Assembly (NCBI GenBank): GCA_031551485.1
Contig: JAVBNO010000031.1
Span: 1 to 64,000, forward strand
Reading direction: 5' to 3'
DNA length: 64,000 bases
From: JAVBNO01 sp031551485
GTDB lineage: Bacteria; Bacillota; Clostridia; Oscillospirales; Ruminococcaceae
The stretch's first letter is position 1, and every line of letters begins with the position of its first letter. Position numbers and translations under genes: made by a program. The notes under the pieces are model-generated. The model was not told where the DNA came from and made no database searches. It worked only from the letters and a program-made list of their open reading frames with translations. Shown here in pieces: positions 17,335 through 25,718 of the stretch.

Positions 17335-17390
17335 AGTCAAAACAGCCTCCTTTTGGGTATACTAAATCCCAAAAGGAGGCTGTTTTGACT
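17335..17390. repeat. Perfect 23-bp inverted repeat that contains a ribosome-binding site
   Basis: Arm 1 is 17335-17357, loop 17358-17367, arm 2 17368-17390; the arms are perfect complements. Arm 2 carries AGGAGG (17374-17379) and ends directly at the ATG of the next gene. Fully folded RNA would bury this ribosome-binding site. It may also terminate the upstream transcript, as each arm has an A/T-run. Confidence 0.85.
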
Positions 17391-17621
17391 ATGGCTTTGG
17401 AAAGCATCAATTTTTCCGTTCCCGATATGATTGGCAACCACAGCGAAAAGGAGATTAAGCGTGGGCTGGATACGCTACGGGGCGTGAGATCTGTCAGCGT
17501 GAATCTTGTCAGCAAAAATGTGGCGGTGGATTATGACACAACAGCCGTCAGCAAAGAAAGTATCGAGCGAAAATTGTCGGCCCTGGGCTATACCGGAAGC
17601 TTTTGGCAACCCCCTTTTTAA
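17391..17621 (+). CDS. Heavy-metal-associated-domain-like protein lacking CxxC
   Basis: A 76-residue ferredoxin-like HMA domain by pattern: FSVPDMIGNHSEKEIKRGLD, then LRGVRSVSVNLVSKNVAVDYD and KLSALGYTGSF, which match the strand-helix-strand order of CopZ-like metallochaperones. The metal-binding GMxCxxC motif is replaced by DMIGNHS, with no cysteine in the protein, so copper binding in the usual way is not expected. ATG 17391 touches the hairpin; TTG 17385 in frame is an alternative with closer spacing to AGGAGG (5 bases). Confidence 0.6.
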   Translation: MALESINFSVPDMIGNHSEKEIKRGLDTLRGVRSVSVNLVSKNVAVDYDTTAVSKESIERKLSALGYTGSFWQPPF

Positions 17622-17638
17622 TCTCTTCCTTATCTGCT

Positions 17639-17676
17639 CAAAAGCGCTCCGCCGAATGAAAGGCGAAGCGCTTTTG
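17639..17676. terminator. Bidirectional terminator
   Basis: CAAAAGCGCT and AGCGCTTTTG form the outer stem with CGCC/GGCG inside. It lies between the convergent HMA-like and HAD genes and has T-runs on both strands. Confidence 0.75.
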
Positions 17677-17693
17677 TTTGATCTGTGATTTCT

Positions 17694-18530
17694 TCAGGCG
17701 GATAGATTCTGCAATAAAAGTTCGTGAATTGCGTGGGCAACGCCACTTTCCCAACAGGGTTTGGAGACAAAGTCTGCCGCTTGCTTGATAAAATCGGGAC
17801 TGTTGCCCATGGCAACACCAATTTTAGACGCCTGCAACAACAGCAAGTCGTTTTCACTGTCTCCCATTGAAATGACATTGTCAAACGTAATACCTAAATG
17901 GTTTAAAAGCTGCTCCACGCCGTAGCGTTTGTCCATTCCCTCTGGAAATACTTCCAGGCTGGTTGTCCCCGAGTAAGCGGTGGTGATGCCTGGGGTATCC
18001 AGTATTTTGGCGCGGGTGTCGGCCAGCATTTCCACATCAGGGTTCGGCAAATAAAACTTAAACACATCATATTGGTCCAAGTCTTCGGGAAAACACTCTA
18101 ATACAATCTGGTTGGCCATGTAGTAAGCAATGTGATGCGAATGCAGGCCGGTTTCCACCAGTTTTTCTTTCACGCCGGCCGCACAGGCTACACCATTGTC
18201 CACATAAGCGTGATAAAACGCATGGGTGGCATTCAGTACATGGCAGGCCTTTTCAACCAAATCCCACGGCATAACCTGTTTGAATATGTAACGGGATGCC
18301 GTCAAATCATACACGGTGCTGCCGTTACAATTGACCGCATAGTCACAGCAGCCATCCAGCGCGTCAATGGCTGTCTGGCAGTCCGAAAGGACCCGGCCGG
18401 AACAAATCGCAATTTTCATACCGTTTGCTTTCGCTTGTTGAATGGCGGCAATATTTTCGGGTGAGACACGTTCTTCTTTGTCAAAAAGGGTTCCGTCAAG
18501 ATCAAGCAGCATCAACTTAATGGCCAACAC
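17694..18530 (-). CDS. HAD-family hydrolase, Cof subfamily
   Basis: A 278-residue HAD phosphatase of the Cof/IIB type. Motif I is LLDLDGTLFD at the N-terminus, motif II is the CSGR segment near residue 40, and motif IV is MGDSENDLLLL near 222, with a large cap domain between. Members dephosphorylate sugar phosphates, flavin or PLP-type compounds; the substrate is open. The start is GTG 18530 or TTG 18527; GGGAG is 2 or 5 bases away, so TTG may be the real one. It is transcribed away from mnmA. Confidence 0.85.
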   Translation of the reverse strand: MLAIKLMLLDLDGTLFDKEERVSPENIAAIQQAKANGMKIAICSGRVLSDCQTAIDALDGCCDYAVNCNGSTVYDLTASRYIFKQVMPWDLVEKACHVLNATHAFYHAYVDNGVACAAGVKEKLVETGLHSHHIAYYMANQIVLECFPEDLDQYDVFKFYLPNPDVEMLADTRAKILDTPGITTAYSGTTSLEVFPEGMDKRYGVEQLLNHLGITFDNVISMGDSENDLLLLQASKIGVAMGNSPDFIKQAADFVSKPCWESGVAHAIHELLLQNLSA

Positions 18531-18673
18531 GCTCCCAGTCGCTTTTATATTTTAGAAGTTGCCACCAGCATAGCATATTCGCAGCTATTTGAATAGCATA
18601 AGGTTCGCCCATTCTCGGTTATGTTGTTAAATTCTCTTTTCATCACAAAATTCACAGTTTTCACGCGAAAAAT

Positions 18674-18702
18674 TTTACATATTAACCTTTCCGCGATATA
18701 AT
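18674..18702 (+). promoter_or_regulatory. Predicted sigma-A promoter of mnmA
   Basis: TTTACA (18674-18679), 17-base spacer, TATAAT (18697-18702). Confidence 0.7.
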
Positions 18703-18748
18703 AGGCCATACGAAATGATAGGCCGGCTGCGGCAGAAGGATGAATCAA

Positions 18749-19846
18749 ATGAATCAAAAAGTGATGGTGGGGATGAGCGGTGGCGTCGACAGCTCGGTGG
18801 CTGCTCTTTTGCTGTTGCAACAGGGCTACGAAGTTGTGGGCATCACATTTAAATTGTGGGACGAGCCGGCTGGTGCCTGCGGCAAAAGTTGTTGCTCCCT
18901 CTCCGATGTCAATGACGCCCGAGAGGTCTGCCAAAAGCTGGGCATCCCCCATTACGTGCTCAATTATAAGGAACTCTTTCGCACCGAAGTCATCGAATAC
19001 TTTATCCGGGAATATGAGAACGGCGCTACCCCCAACCCCTGTATTGCCTGTAACCGGCATATTAAATTTGCCCGCTTTTTAGCACATGCCAACGCCATGG
19101 GCTTCGATCAAATTGCCACCGGTCATTACAGCATCATTCGCTATGAAGAGGCAACTGGGCGACATTTGCTGAAGCGGGGCAAAAGTCTTCCCAAAGACCA
19201 AAGCTATGTGCTGTACCCCCTGACACAAGATCAGCTGGCTCGTACGCTTATGCCACTGGGAGCCTATGACAAAGAGACAGTCCGGCGGATAGCCCGGGAG
19301 AACGGACTGGGCACATCCCAAAAACCGGACAGCCAGGATATCTGTTTTGTGCCCGATGGTGACTATATGGCTTTCATCCGCTCCTACACCGGCAAAGAGG
19401 CCCCTCTCGGCCGTTTTGTCGATACGCAGGGGAACGACCTTGGCCCCAGCAAAGGCGTCTATGCCTACACCGTGGGCCAGCGCAAAGGGCTTGGCATTTC
19501 ACTGGGGCGGCCCGCCTTTGTGTCCGCTCTTGACCCGGTCGAAGGTACGGTTACACTCACCTTTTCGGAAATGGATTTGCTTGCTACACGCATGCTTGTT
19601 CGCGACTGTAATTTTATCAGTATGGCCAACCTTACCGGCCCCACAGAGGCCCAGGTCAAAATCCGCTATGCCCACCAGCCCGCCAAAGCCGTCATTCGGC
19701 CTTTTGCCAATGCAAACGGGATGGAAGATGGGGTGGAGGTGCTGTTTGCCGAGCCACAACGGGCTATTACGCCGGGGCAGGCTGCTGTTTTTTATGACGG
19801 TGATACTGTAATCGGCGGTGGCCGCATTGAAAGAGCCTTGCTTTAA
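18749..19846 (+). CDS. mnmA: tRNA 2-thiouridine(34) synthase MnmA
   Basis: Thiolates U34 in the anticodon of tRNA-Lys, -Glu and -Gln. The 365-residue protein has the PP-loop MVGMSGGVDSS at residues 6-16, the first catalytic cysteine in NPCIACNRHIKF near 96, and the second in SQDICFVPDGDY near 196. The C-terminal beta-barrel is complete. ATG 18740 overlaps the ribosome-binding site AGAAGGA, so ATG 18749 is the start. A hairpin at 19868 ends the transcript. Confidence 0.95.
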   Translation: MNQKVMVGMSGGVDSSVAALLLLQQGYEVVGITFKLWDEPAGACGKSCCSLSDVNDAREVCQKLGIPHYVLNYKELFRTEVIEYFIREYENGATPNPCIACNRHIKFARFLAHANAMGFDQIATGHYSIIRYEEATGRHLLKRGKSLPKDQSYVLYPLTQDQLARTLMPLGAYDKETVRRIARENGLGTSQKPDSQDICFVPDGDYMAFIRSYTGKEAPLGRFVDTQGNDLGPSKGVYAYTVGQRKGLGISLGRPAFVSALDPVEGTVTLTFSEMDLLATRMLVRDCNFISMANLTGPTEAQVKIRYAHQPAKAVIRPFANANGMEDGVEVLFAEPQRAITPGQAAVFYDGDTVIGGGRIERALL

Positions 19847-19867
19847 TAATGGCTAATAAAGAAATTG

Positions 19868-19904
19868 CAAAGAGGCCTCTGCCGCAATGGCAGAGGCCTC
19901 TTTG
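19868..19904. terminator. Perfect hairpin between mnmA and the cysteine-rich gene
   Basis: CAAAGAGGCCTCTGCC and GGCAGAGGCCTCTTTG, 16 bp with loop GCAAT. Reading from the - strand it is followed by a T-rich tail; on the + strand the tail is poor. It probably serves the - strand gene best. Confidence 0.7.
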
Positions 19905-19923
19905 ATGTGAAACTAAATCTGAT

Positions 19924-20052
19924 TTAGTCGCAGCAGCGTCTGTTGCAGCCACAGCAGTCGTCATTGCCGCCGCCGCAGCAGCAGCAAACGATTACCAACA
20001 GAATAAGTATCCACAGACAGTTATTGCCGCCAAAGAAAGAGTTACAACACAT
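19924..20052 (-). CDS. 42-residue cysteine-rich single-span membrane peptide
   Basis: A short ORF: MCCNSFFGGNNC, then a hydrophobic segment LWILILLVIV, then CCCCGGGNDDCCGCN and a RRCCD end. It has 12 cysteines in 42 residues. GGAGG lies 9 bases before the ATG at 20052, and the terminator-like hairpin follows. Similar tiny Cys/Gly-rich membrane peptides are common in clostridia and in spore-formers (YjcZ-like in size and layout), but I cannot name a family. A CATAATATA at 20085-20093 (- strand) resembles the -10 of late sporulation sigma factors; this is a weak clue only. Confidence 0.6.
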   Translation of the reverse strand: MCCNSFFGGNNCLWILILLVIVCCCCGGGNDDCCGCNRRCCD

Positions 20053-20210
20053 TGAAAAGAGCCTCCTTAAGATTGGGTTCAAAATATATTATGACCTGCC
20101 AGGATTTTGTGTGAATGCTTTGGTTAAAACTGGCATAAGCGTTACTATCCTGGCAATATTATAGTATGAAAGAAATACAAAAAGGTGTGTAAACACGATA
20201 GGAGAGGGCA

Positions 20211-22664
20211 ATGTTTCGCTTTAACGGATTTACCCAAAAGGCCAATGCCGCCATCAACATCGGCATCACCCAGGCAGGCTATCTGGGACATACTTATGTG
20301 GGCAGCGAACATCTGCTGTTGGGCCTCATCAAAGAGGGTAGCGGCGTTGCCTACAATGCCCTTTGCCAAAAACAGGTGGGCTACGAGGATGTTAACGCCA
20401 TGCTCATCAAAAATATTGGCAGGGGTATTGAGTCGAACCTGACTCCCTCCGATTTTACCCCCCGTTGCAAACGCATTTTGGAAAGCGCCATTTTGGAAGC
20501 ACGGGGTTTTGGCCACACCTATGTAGGCACCGAACATATTTTAATGGCCATCCTGAAGGAACCAGATAGTTACGCCGTACGTTTTTTGCGGGAGTTTGGC
20601 GTGGACACCGACCAACTTTACCGCACATTGGCCGAAACAATCGGCGTGGATACAGGCGACTTTTTCAGCTCCGACAAGGGTAAAAAGGGTTCAAGCCGCC
20701 CGGCTCGCGCCACGGCCACCCGCACCGCCACCCTGGACAGGTTCAGCCGTGACCTGACCGATTTAGCCCGGCTGGGCCGATTGGATCCAGTGGTGGGGCG
20801 GGATAAGGAAATTGAGCGGGTCATCCAGATTTTATCCCGCCGCACCAAAAACAACCCCTGTCTTGTGGGAGAGGCCGGTGTGGGTAAAACAGCCATCGTA
20901 GAGGGTCTGGCGCAGATGATCGCCGATGGCAATGTCCCGGACACACTGCGCAACCGCCGGTTGGTATCGTTGGATTTAAGCGGCATTGTAGCCGGTACAA
21001 AGTACCGAGGCGATTTCGAAGAACGCATTAAAAACACCATCGAGGAGGTGGTGGGTGCTGGCAATGTTGTTTTATTCATTGACGAGATGCACACTCTCAT
21101 TGGCACCGGCGCGGCGGAGGGCGCCATCGACGCCGCCAATATCCTCAAACCACAATTGGCCCGGGGTGAATTACAGGTTATCGGCGCCACCACTATCGAT
21201 GAATATCGCAAATTCATTGAAAAAGATGCGGCGTTGGATAGGCGTTTTCAAAGCATCATGATCGAGGAACCGGGGGAAGAGGATGCCGTCACCATTTTAA
21301 ACGGCTTGCGGGAGCGGTACGAATCCCATCATAAAATTAAAATTACCGACGAGGCTATCGAGTCGGCAGTCAGCCTATCGGTGCGCTATATTCCCGACCG
21401 CTTTTTGCCGGATAAGGCCATTGATCTCATTGATGAAGCCGCCTCAAAAGTGCGCATCAAGTCCACAGCCTCTTCTGAAAGCCAATTGGAGCTGGAGGAA
21501 CGGTTGCAGGCTCTTAAGCGGGAAAAAGAAGCGGCTATCAACGCCCAGGATTTTGAATTGGCCGCCCATATCCGGGACGGCGAGCGTGAACTGCGCGGTG
21601 AGCTGGAAGCCGAACAGGCTCAATGGTGCTCTATACCCCGGGAGAGCAGTTGTGTTACGGCCCAGGATATTGCCCAGGTCGTCTCCGATTCTACTGGCAT
21701 TGCCATCACCAGTATCACCGAGGAAGAAGGGGAGAGGCTGCTGAAGCTGGAGTCCCTGATCCATGAAAAAATTATTGGGCAAGGCCAGGCGGTGGGTGCA
21801 GTGGCTCGCGCCATCCGCCGCAGCCGCGTGGGGCTTAAGGATCCTAACCGGCCTATCGGCTCATTTGTGTTTTTGGGCCCCACCGGCGTTGGCAAAACCC
21901 AGCTCTGCCGCGCCTTGGCCTACAGCCTTTTTGGCAGCGAACAGGCGCTTATTCGACTCGATATGTCGGAATATATGGACAAATATTCCACATCTAAACT
22001 CATCGGCTCTCCTCCCGGCTATGTGGGATATGAGGAAGGCGGCCAGCTGACAGAAAAACTGCGGCGCAAGCCTTATTCTGTTGTGCTGCTGGATGAAATT
22101 GAAAAAGCCCATCCCGATGTTTTTAATCTCATGCTTCAGGTCATTGAGGACGGCATGCTGACTGATTCCCAGGGGCGGCAGGTCAGTTTTAAAAACGCAG
22201 TGCTCATTATGACCTCCAACATCGGTGCTCGGCTGATCACCGAGAAAAAAGAGATGGGATTTGCATCGGACCCGCAGAAAAGCCGCAATAAAGAAGTCAA
22301 AAATGAGATCATGAAAGAGCTGAAAAAAACCTTCAAGCCGGAATTCCTTAACCGCATTGACGATATTATTATCTTTGAAAAATTGTCACCGGCAGAAATG
22401 CGGGAAGTGGCCCGCACTATGCTCAACGACGTGTCCGTCCGCCTTCAAAAAATGCATATTGTCATTCGCTTTACAGAAGAGGCAGTCAACGCCATTGCCG
22501 GTGAAGCCGCCGATTCGGATTATGGGGCGCGGCCACTACGGCGCTCGGTACAAAGGTTGGTAGAAGACCAAATTGCCGGCCAGATGCTGGAAGGCGATCT
22601 TAAAGCAGGGGACAGTCTTTTGTGTGATTGGCAGGGCGGCGAAATGGTGGTTGTGTCGGTATAA
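20211..22664 (+). CDS. clpC: ClpC-type AAA+ ATPase, Clp protease regulatory subunit
   Basis: Unfolds proteins and feeds them to ClpP. The 817-residue protein has the double N-terminal Clp repeat (residues 1-145), AAA module 1 with GEAGVGKTA near 220, a UVR-like middle segment ([15 protein letters not shown] near 440), AAA module 2 with GPTGVGKTQ near 555 and the ClpB/C C-terminal domain. Length and the UVR-type middle point to ClpC. Unlike Bacillus, there is no ctsR-mcsA-mcsB upstream; the gene stands alone between a - strand peptide gene and a thioesterase gene. I saw no CtsR-type heptad repeat in the upstream 150 bases. Start ATG 20211 follows GGAGAGG. Confidence 0.88.
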   Translation: MFRFNGFTQKANAAINIGITQAGYLGHTYVGSEHLLLGLIKEGSGVAYNALCQKQVGYEDVNAMLIKNIGRGIESNLTPSDFTPRCKRILESAILEARGFGHTYVGTEHILMAILKEPDSYAVRFLREFGVDTDQLYRTLAETIGVDTGDFFSSDKGKKGSSRPARATATRTATLDRFSRDLTDLARLGRLDPVVGRDKEIERVIQILSRRTKNNPCLVGEAGVGKTAIVEGLAQMIADGNVPDTLRNRRLVSLDLSGIVAGTKYRGDFEERIKNTIEEVVGAGNVVLFIDEMHTLIGTGAAEGAIDAANILKPQLARGELQVIGATTIDEYRKFIEKDAALDRRFQSIMIEEPGEEDAVTILNGLRERYESHHKIKITDEAIESAVSLSVRYIPDRFLPDKAIDLIDEAASKVRIKSTASSESQLELEERLQALKREKEAAINAQDFELAAHIRDGERELRGELEAEQAQWCSIPRESSCVTAQDIAQVVSDSTGIAITSITEEEGERLLKLESLIHEKIIGQGQAVGAVARAIRRSRVGLKDPNRPIGSFVFLGPTGVGKTQLCRALAYSLFGSEQALIRLDMSEYMDKYSTSKLIGSPPGYVGYEEGGQLTEKLRRKPYSVVLLDEIEKAHPDVFNLMLQVIEDGMLTDSQGRQVSFKNAVLIMTSNIGARLITEKKEMGFASDPQKSRNKEVKNEIMKELKKTFKPEFLNRIDDIIIFEKLSPAEMREVARTMLNDVSVRLQKMHIVIRFTEEAVNAIAGEAADSDYGARPLRRSVQRLVEDQIAGQMLEGDLKAGDSLLCDWQGGEMVVVSV

Positions 22665-22758
22665 TTCTTTTAAGGAGTAACCAGCGGTTGCCATCTGCTT
22701 TGGGGAATGATATGATTGTTTTACCAATCCACGCAACAACATTCAGGAGTGTGAACAA

Positions 22759-23142
22759 ATGCAGATCGGAAAACAATCGTCAAAAACCACCATTGTGAAT
22801 GAGAGCAACATCGCCAAAAGTCTTGCCAGCGGCGATTTGGATGTTTTCTCTACCCCCAGCATGATCGCCCTGATGGAGCACGCCGCCGCCGAGGCGATGA
22901 CTGAATATTTGGCCGAGGGCGAAAGCTCGGTGGGTACCAAAGTGGATATTGCCCATATCGCCGCAACCCCCTTGGGAATGCAAGTGACTGCCACGGCTGA
23001 AATCACTGGGGCGGATGGTCGGATGGTGTACTTCAAAGTATGGGCGGAGGATGAATGCGGCCTCATTGGGGAGGGCACTCACACCCGGGCCGTCATCGAC
23101 CGGGTCCGCTTTATGCACAAAGTGGAGCAAAAGAGCAAGTAA
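22759..23142 (+). CDS. Hot-dog-fold thioesterase-like protein
   Basis: A 127-residue protein with the pattern of the fluoroacetyl-CoA thioesterase-like hot-dog family: FSTPSMIALMEHAAAEAM near residue 30, VGTKVDIAHIAATPLGMQV near 56 and the C-terminal GEGTHTRAVIDRVRF. Such proteins hydrolyse acyl-CoA or other thioesters; the substrate is unknown. CAGGAGTG precedes the ATG at 22759. It lies 94 bases after clpC, so shared transcription is possible, and ends in a terminator. Confidence 0.78.
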   Translation: MQIGKQSSKTTIVNESNIAKSLASGDLDVFSTPSMIALMEHAAAEAMTEYLAEGESSVGTKVDIAHIAATPLGMQVTATAEITGADGRMVYFKVWAEDECGLIGEGTHTRAVIDRVRFMHKVEQKSK

Positions 23143-23155
23143 GTATTTTGCAATT

Positions 23156-23187
23156 AAAAAACGGATGCCGTTCGGCATCCGTTTTTC
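23156..23187 (+). terminator. Terminator after the thioesterase-like gene
   Basis: AAAAACGGATGCC and GGCATCCGTTTTT with loop GTTC. The stem has T-runs in both directions, so it also serves thiT on the - strand. Confidence 0.9.
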
Positions 23188-23197
23188 ATCTCTTTTT

Positions 23198-23767
23198 TTA
23201 CATGTTTTTTTGCCGAGATTCAAAATAGGGAATCAGTGGGCAAATGAGCAAAGCGCCAATGGTGGTGATGATGATTTCGGGGCCCATGTACCCAAGGTTA
23301 TAGCCAAAGGAATAGGTGACGGCGGCAAAACCGTCTTGGGCGATGGAAGACCACAGAAGGAAGCCGGATATAAAATGACATACAAAGCGCAGGATAGAAG
23401 CGACGCAGGTACCGGCAGAGAAAGCAATGCGATGACTGCGGCCTTCTTTGCGGAACATGCCGGCCAAGCCCAATACCCCAAATGCCAGCGCATAGTCAAG
23501 AATTAGAGAGCCAAGGAATGTCATCAGGTTAACGCCCCGCAAAGCATCCATACCCAACACCAGTTGCAGAATACCATATACGACGCCGGTCAAAAGTCCC
23601 CATCGTTTGCCATATACATAGCCGATAAAAGCAATGGGCAACATGCTGAACAGGGTGATGGAGCCGCCAAATAACCACGGCCCCGAAAACTTGATGAAGC
23701 TGAGTACGGTGCCCAGTGCAATCATCAGGGCGCAGTAGACAAGTTTTTGCGTGTGCTGGTTTTTCAT
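23198..23767 (-). CDS. thiT: ECF transporter substrate-binding subunit for thiamine, ThiT
   Basis: The membrane S-component that captures thiamine and docks with the shared ECF energising module, which is not in this window. The 189-residue protein has six hydrophobic segments, with the thiamine-site tryptophan-containing WSSIAQDGFAAVTYSFGYN region near residue 135 that is typical of ThiT. The start ATG at 23767 has GAAGGGA upstream. A TPP riboswitch lies in the 5' leader, which independently confirms the thiamine assignment. Confidence 0.93.
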   Translation of the reverse strand: MKNQHTQKLVYCALMIALGTVLSFIKFSGPWLFGGSITLFSMLPIAFIGYVYGKRWGLLTGVVYGILQLVLGMDALRGVNLMTFLGSLILDYALAFGVLGLAGMFRKEGRSHRIAFSAGTCVASILRFVCHFISGFLLWSSIAQDGFAAVTYSFGYNLGYMGPEIIITTIGALLICPLIPYFESRQKNM

Positions 23768-23820
23768 TAATCATATTTCCCTTCGATGTATCGTAAAACT
23801 GAGAACGATGCAGCGGTAAC

Positions 23821-23849
23821 AAAAAACGCCATACCGGAATGGCATGGCG
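23821..23849 (-). terminator. Terminator of the TPP riboswitch
   Basis: On the - strand, CGCCATGCC and GGTATGGCG form a stem with loop ATTCC and TTTTTT follows. It lies between the aptamer and thiT, so the riboswitch likely works by premature termination. Confidence 0.85.
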
Positions 23850-23866
23850 TACAGGTTGGAATCAGA

Positions 23867-23954
23867 TGTCCCTACGCTGGCATTATCCAGATCAGGTATA
23901 AGGGTTTAGGCTTACAAGCCATCTCTCAGCCGGATTTATCCAGCACCCCTGTCT
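23867..23954 (-). ncRNA. TPP riboswitch (THI element) upstream of thiT
   Basis: On the - strand the aptamer reads GGGGTGCTGG, then CGGCTGAGAGA, then ACCCTTATACCTGATCTGG and GCGTAGGGA, the conserved thiamine pyrophosphate-binding cores in the right order. With TPP bound, the downstream terminator should form and shut off thiT. Confidence 0.95.
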
Positions 23955-24076
23955 TCAGTTTTCGTTTTTATTATACCCCACTTCCAGCGGGCTGTCAATC
24001 GGAATACCGGTGACGCCGTTGCCTTTTGGGTGCAATGGAGGTATAATTATTATATTGTGAGGAAAGGGTGAAATGC

Positions 24077-24736
24077 TTGAAAAAACTGGCCATTTTTGAT
24101 CTTGATGGCACATTGTTGGATTCTCAGCGGGATATTGCAGAGGCATGCAACGAGGTGCTGGCGGCCTTTGGGCTGCCGACGCATTCGGTGGAGGCCTATG
24201 CCCGTTTTATAGGGCACGGCTTGCAAAAGCTGCTGGAGCGAGTTGTGCCCGCGTCCTGTACCGAGGATGCGGATTTAATGGGCCGTCTCAAAACCGACTA
24301 CCTTGAGCGTTACGGCTATATCTGTGATGGGCGAAGCACTTTTTATCCTGGAGTGTCCGAGCTGTTGGGCGTTTTGCGGCAAAACGGGATCAAAGTGGCC
24401 ATTGCCACCAACAAACCGGACGACCTGACCCATCGTATTATCGATTCCAGCTTGCCGGGTTTAACTGACGCGGTCTATGGCCAGCGTCCGGATATTGCCC
24501 CAAAGCCCAATCCGGCTGTCATCGAGGTCATTATGAAGCAATTTGGCATTGACGCTCAAGCGGATGTGGTATATGTAGGTGACTCAGAGGTGGACATCCA
24601 AACAGCCCGTAACGGCGGTGTGCCCTGCGTGGGTGTGACATGGGGCACCCGGTCCCGGGCGGAACTGGAAGAGCAAGGCGCCGCTTACATCGCCCAATCG
24701 ATGCAGGAGCTGGAGACCGTGTTGCTGGGAATGTAA
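24077..24736 (+). CDS. HAD-family phosphatase, phosphoglycolate phosphatase-like
   Basis: A 219-residue HAD subfamily IA hydrolase. Motif I is FDLDGTLLDS, motif II is IATNKPDD near residue 112, motif III PKPNPAVIE near 144, motif IV YVGDSEVDIQTA near 167. It resembles Gph, which removes phosphate from 2-phosphoglycolate, but the family is broad. In frame GTG 24068 abuts GGAAAGG, so TTG 24077 with 8-base spacing is preferred. It precedes the Ile T-box. Confidence 0.8.
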   Translation: MKKLAIFDLDGTLLDSQRDIAEACNEVLAAFGLPTHSVEAYARFIGHGLQKLLERVVPASCTEDADLMGRLKTDYLERYGYICDGRSTFYPGVSELLGVLRQNGIKVAIATNKPDDLTHRIIDSSLPGLTDAVYGQRPDIAPKPNPAVIEVIMKQFGIDAQADVVYVGDSEVDIQTARNGGVPCVGVTWGTRSRAELEEQGAAYIAQSMQELETVLLGM

Positions 24737-24779
24737 ACAGGTGTTTTTCTCCAAATTATATTTTACTTGCTTTAGGGTA

Positions 24780-24808
24780 TTGACAATTGGTTTTATTGCG
24801 GGTACAAT
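24780..24808 (+). promoter_or_regulatory. Predicted sigma-A promoter of the Ile T-box operon
   Basis: TTGACA (24780-24785), 17-base spacer, TACAAT (24803-24808): a perfect -35 and near-perfect -10. Confidence 0.85.
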
Positions 24809-24839
24809 AGCACAAACATCCAAAGCGATGATATTGGAT

Positions 24840-25108
24840 AAAGGCAAAGACAGGGACAGCGAATTTGGCGCTTCATTTGCAGAGAGCCGGCGGTTGGTGA
24901 AAGCCGGTAATGAACCAAATTAATGCCATCACCCCCGAGCCGGAGGCCGAAAGCCGTATGATGCGGCCAGTAGTCCCTCCCGTCAGAGCGGCGTTACTCG
25001 CTCAGGACTTGTTGGAGTCTGTTAAGCGGCATGGATAACATGCAATGTGGGTGGTACCGCGGGTTAACCAAACCCGTCCCTGAAAATTTTTTCAGGGACG
25101 GGTTTTTT
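24840..25108 (+). ncRNA. T-box leader, predicted specifier ATC (isoleucine)
   Basis: The distal stem I has AGAGAG and GGTTGGTGAAAGCC, and the antiterminator has the T-box sequence AATGTGGGTGGTACCGCGG at 25044-25062 with the UGGU bulge, which fits a tRNA with discriminator A. Base pairs GGC (24843-24845)/GCC (24939-24941), a GA-rich internal loop fitting the kink-turn, and GGG (24853-24855)/CCC (24932-24934) flank the specifier loop. The codon one base before the CCC strand is ATC (24928-24930), followed by A. This geometry equals that of the pheST T-box below, whose codon is TTC. The terminator follows at 25073. Ile is therefore the best reading; the GAA of the usual loop is missing, so some doubt remains. 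Confidence 0.85.
25073..25108 (+). terminator. T-box terminator
   Basis: CCCGTCCCTGA pairs with TCAGGGACGGG and TTTTTT follows. Uncharged tRNA should prevent its formation. Confidence 0.9.
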
Positions 25109-25130
25109 GATTTTGGAAAGGAGAAATATC

Positions 25131-25718
25131 ATGGATAGCAAACTGATGGAAATTGCTGAACGAATTAGAGGCCTTAGGGAGATTTTGGAGTTTTCCGAAG
25201 AAGAAGTGGCCGCGTTTACCGATGTGACGCTGGAAGAATATCGCATGCTGGAAGCGGGCAAAAGTGATTTCACTTTTACATTTTTGTTTAAATGCGCCGA
25301 AAAATTTGGCGTCGACATGGTGGAGCTGTTGACAGGGGATCGGCCCAAACTGAGTTTTTACAGCGTTGTGCGCGCCGGCAAAGGCTTCCCCATTAAACGC
25401 CGACAGGGCTTCGAATACCAACACCTGGGTTATCTGTTTCGCAACAAGCTGGCCGAACCTTTTTTGGTCAAAGCACCTTATATAGAGGCGGAACAAAACG
25501 AGCCTATCCACCTTTCTTACCACGAGGGACAGGAATTTGATTTTATTCTTCAAGGCAGCCTCAAGGTCGCCATGGAAGATCATGTGGAAGTGCTTCATGC
25601 CGGCGACACGATTTACTACGATTCCGGCCACGGTCACGGCATGATCGCCACAGGAGGCGAGGAATGCATTTTTCTGGCGGTTGTCCTCAAAAAACCAGCT
25701 CATCAGGAGTGTGAATGA
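25131..25718 (+). CDS. HTH-XRE and cupin-domain regulator
   Basis: A 195-residue protein with an N-terminal XRE-type helix-turn-helix (residues about 8-65, RIRGLREILEFSEEEVAAFT) and a C-terminal cupin barrel (LSYHEGQEFDFILQGSLKV near 138; GHGHGMIATGG near 172). The layout is that of small-molecule-sensing regulators. It is the first gene behind the Ile T-box and overlaps the next gene by 4 bases, so it probably controls or is controlled together with the acyl-CoA synthetase. Ligand unknown. GGAAAGGAG precedes ATG 25131. Confidence 0.85.
   Translation: MDSKLMEIAERIRGLREILEFSEEEVAAFTDVTLEEYRMLEAGKSDFTFTFLFKCAEKFGVDMVELLTGDRPKLSFYSVVRAGKGFPIKRRQGFEYQHLGYLFRNKLAEPFLVKAPYIEAEQNEPIHLSYHEGQEFDFILQGSLKVAMEDHVEVLHAGDTIYYDSGHGHGMIATGGEECIFLAVVLKKPAHQECE

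Noticed and set aside
17358..17363. TATACT in the loop of the 17335 hairpin as a -10 box
   Set aside because: No -35 at a usable distance (the nearest, TTGCAT at 17329, would need a 23-base spacer).
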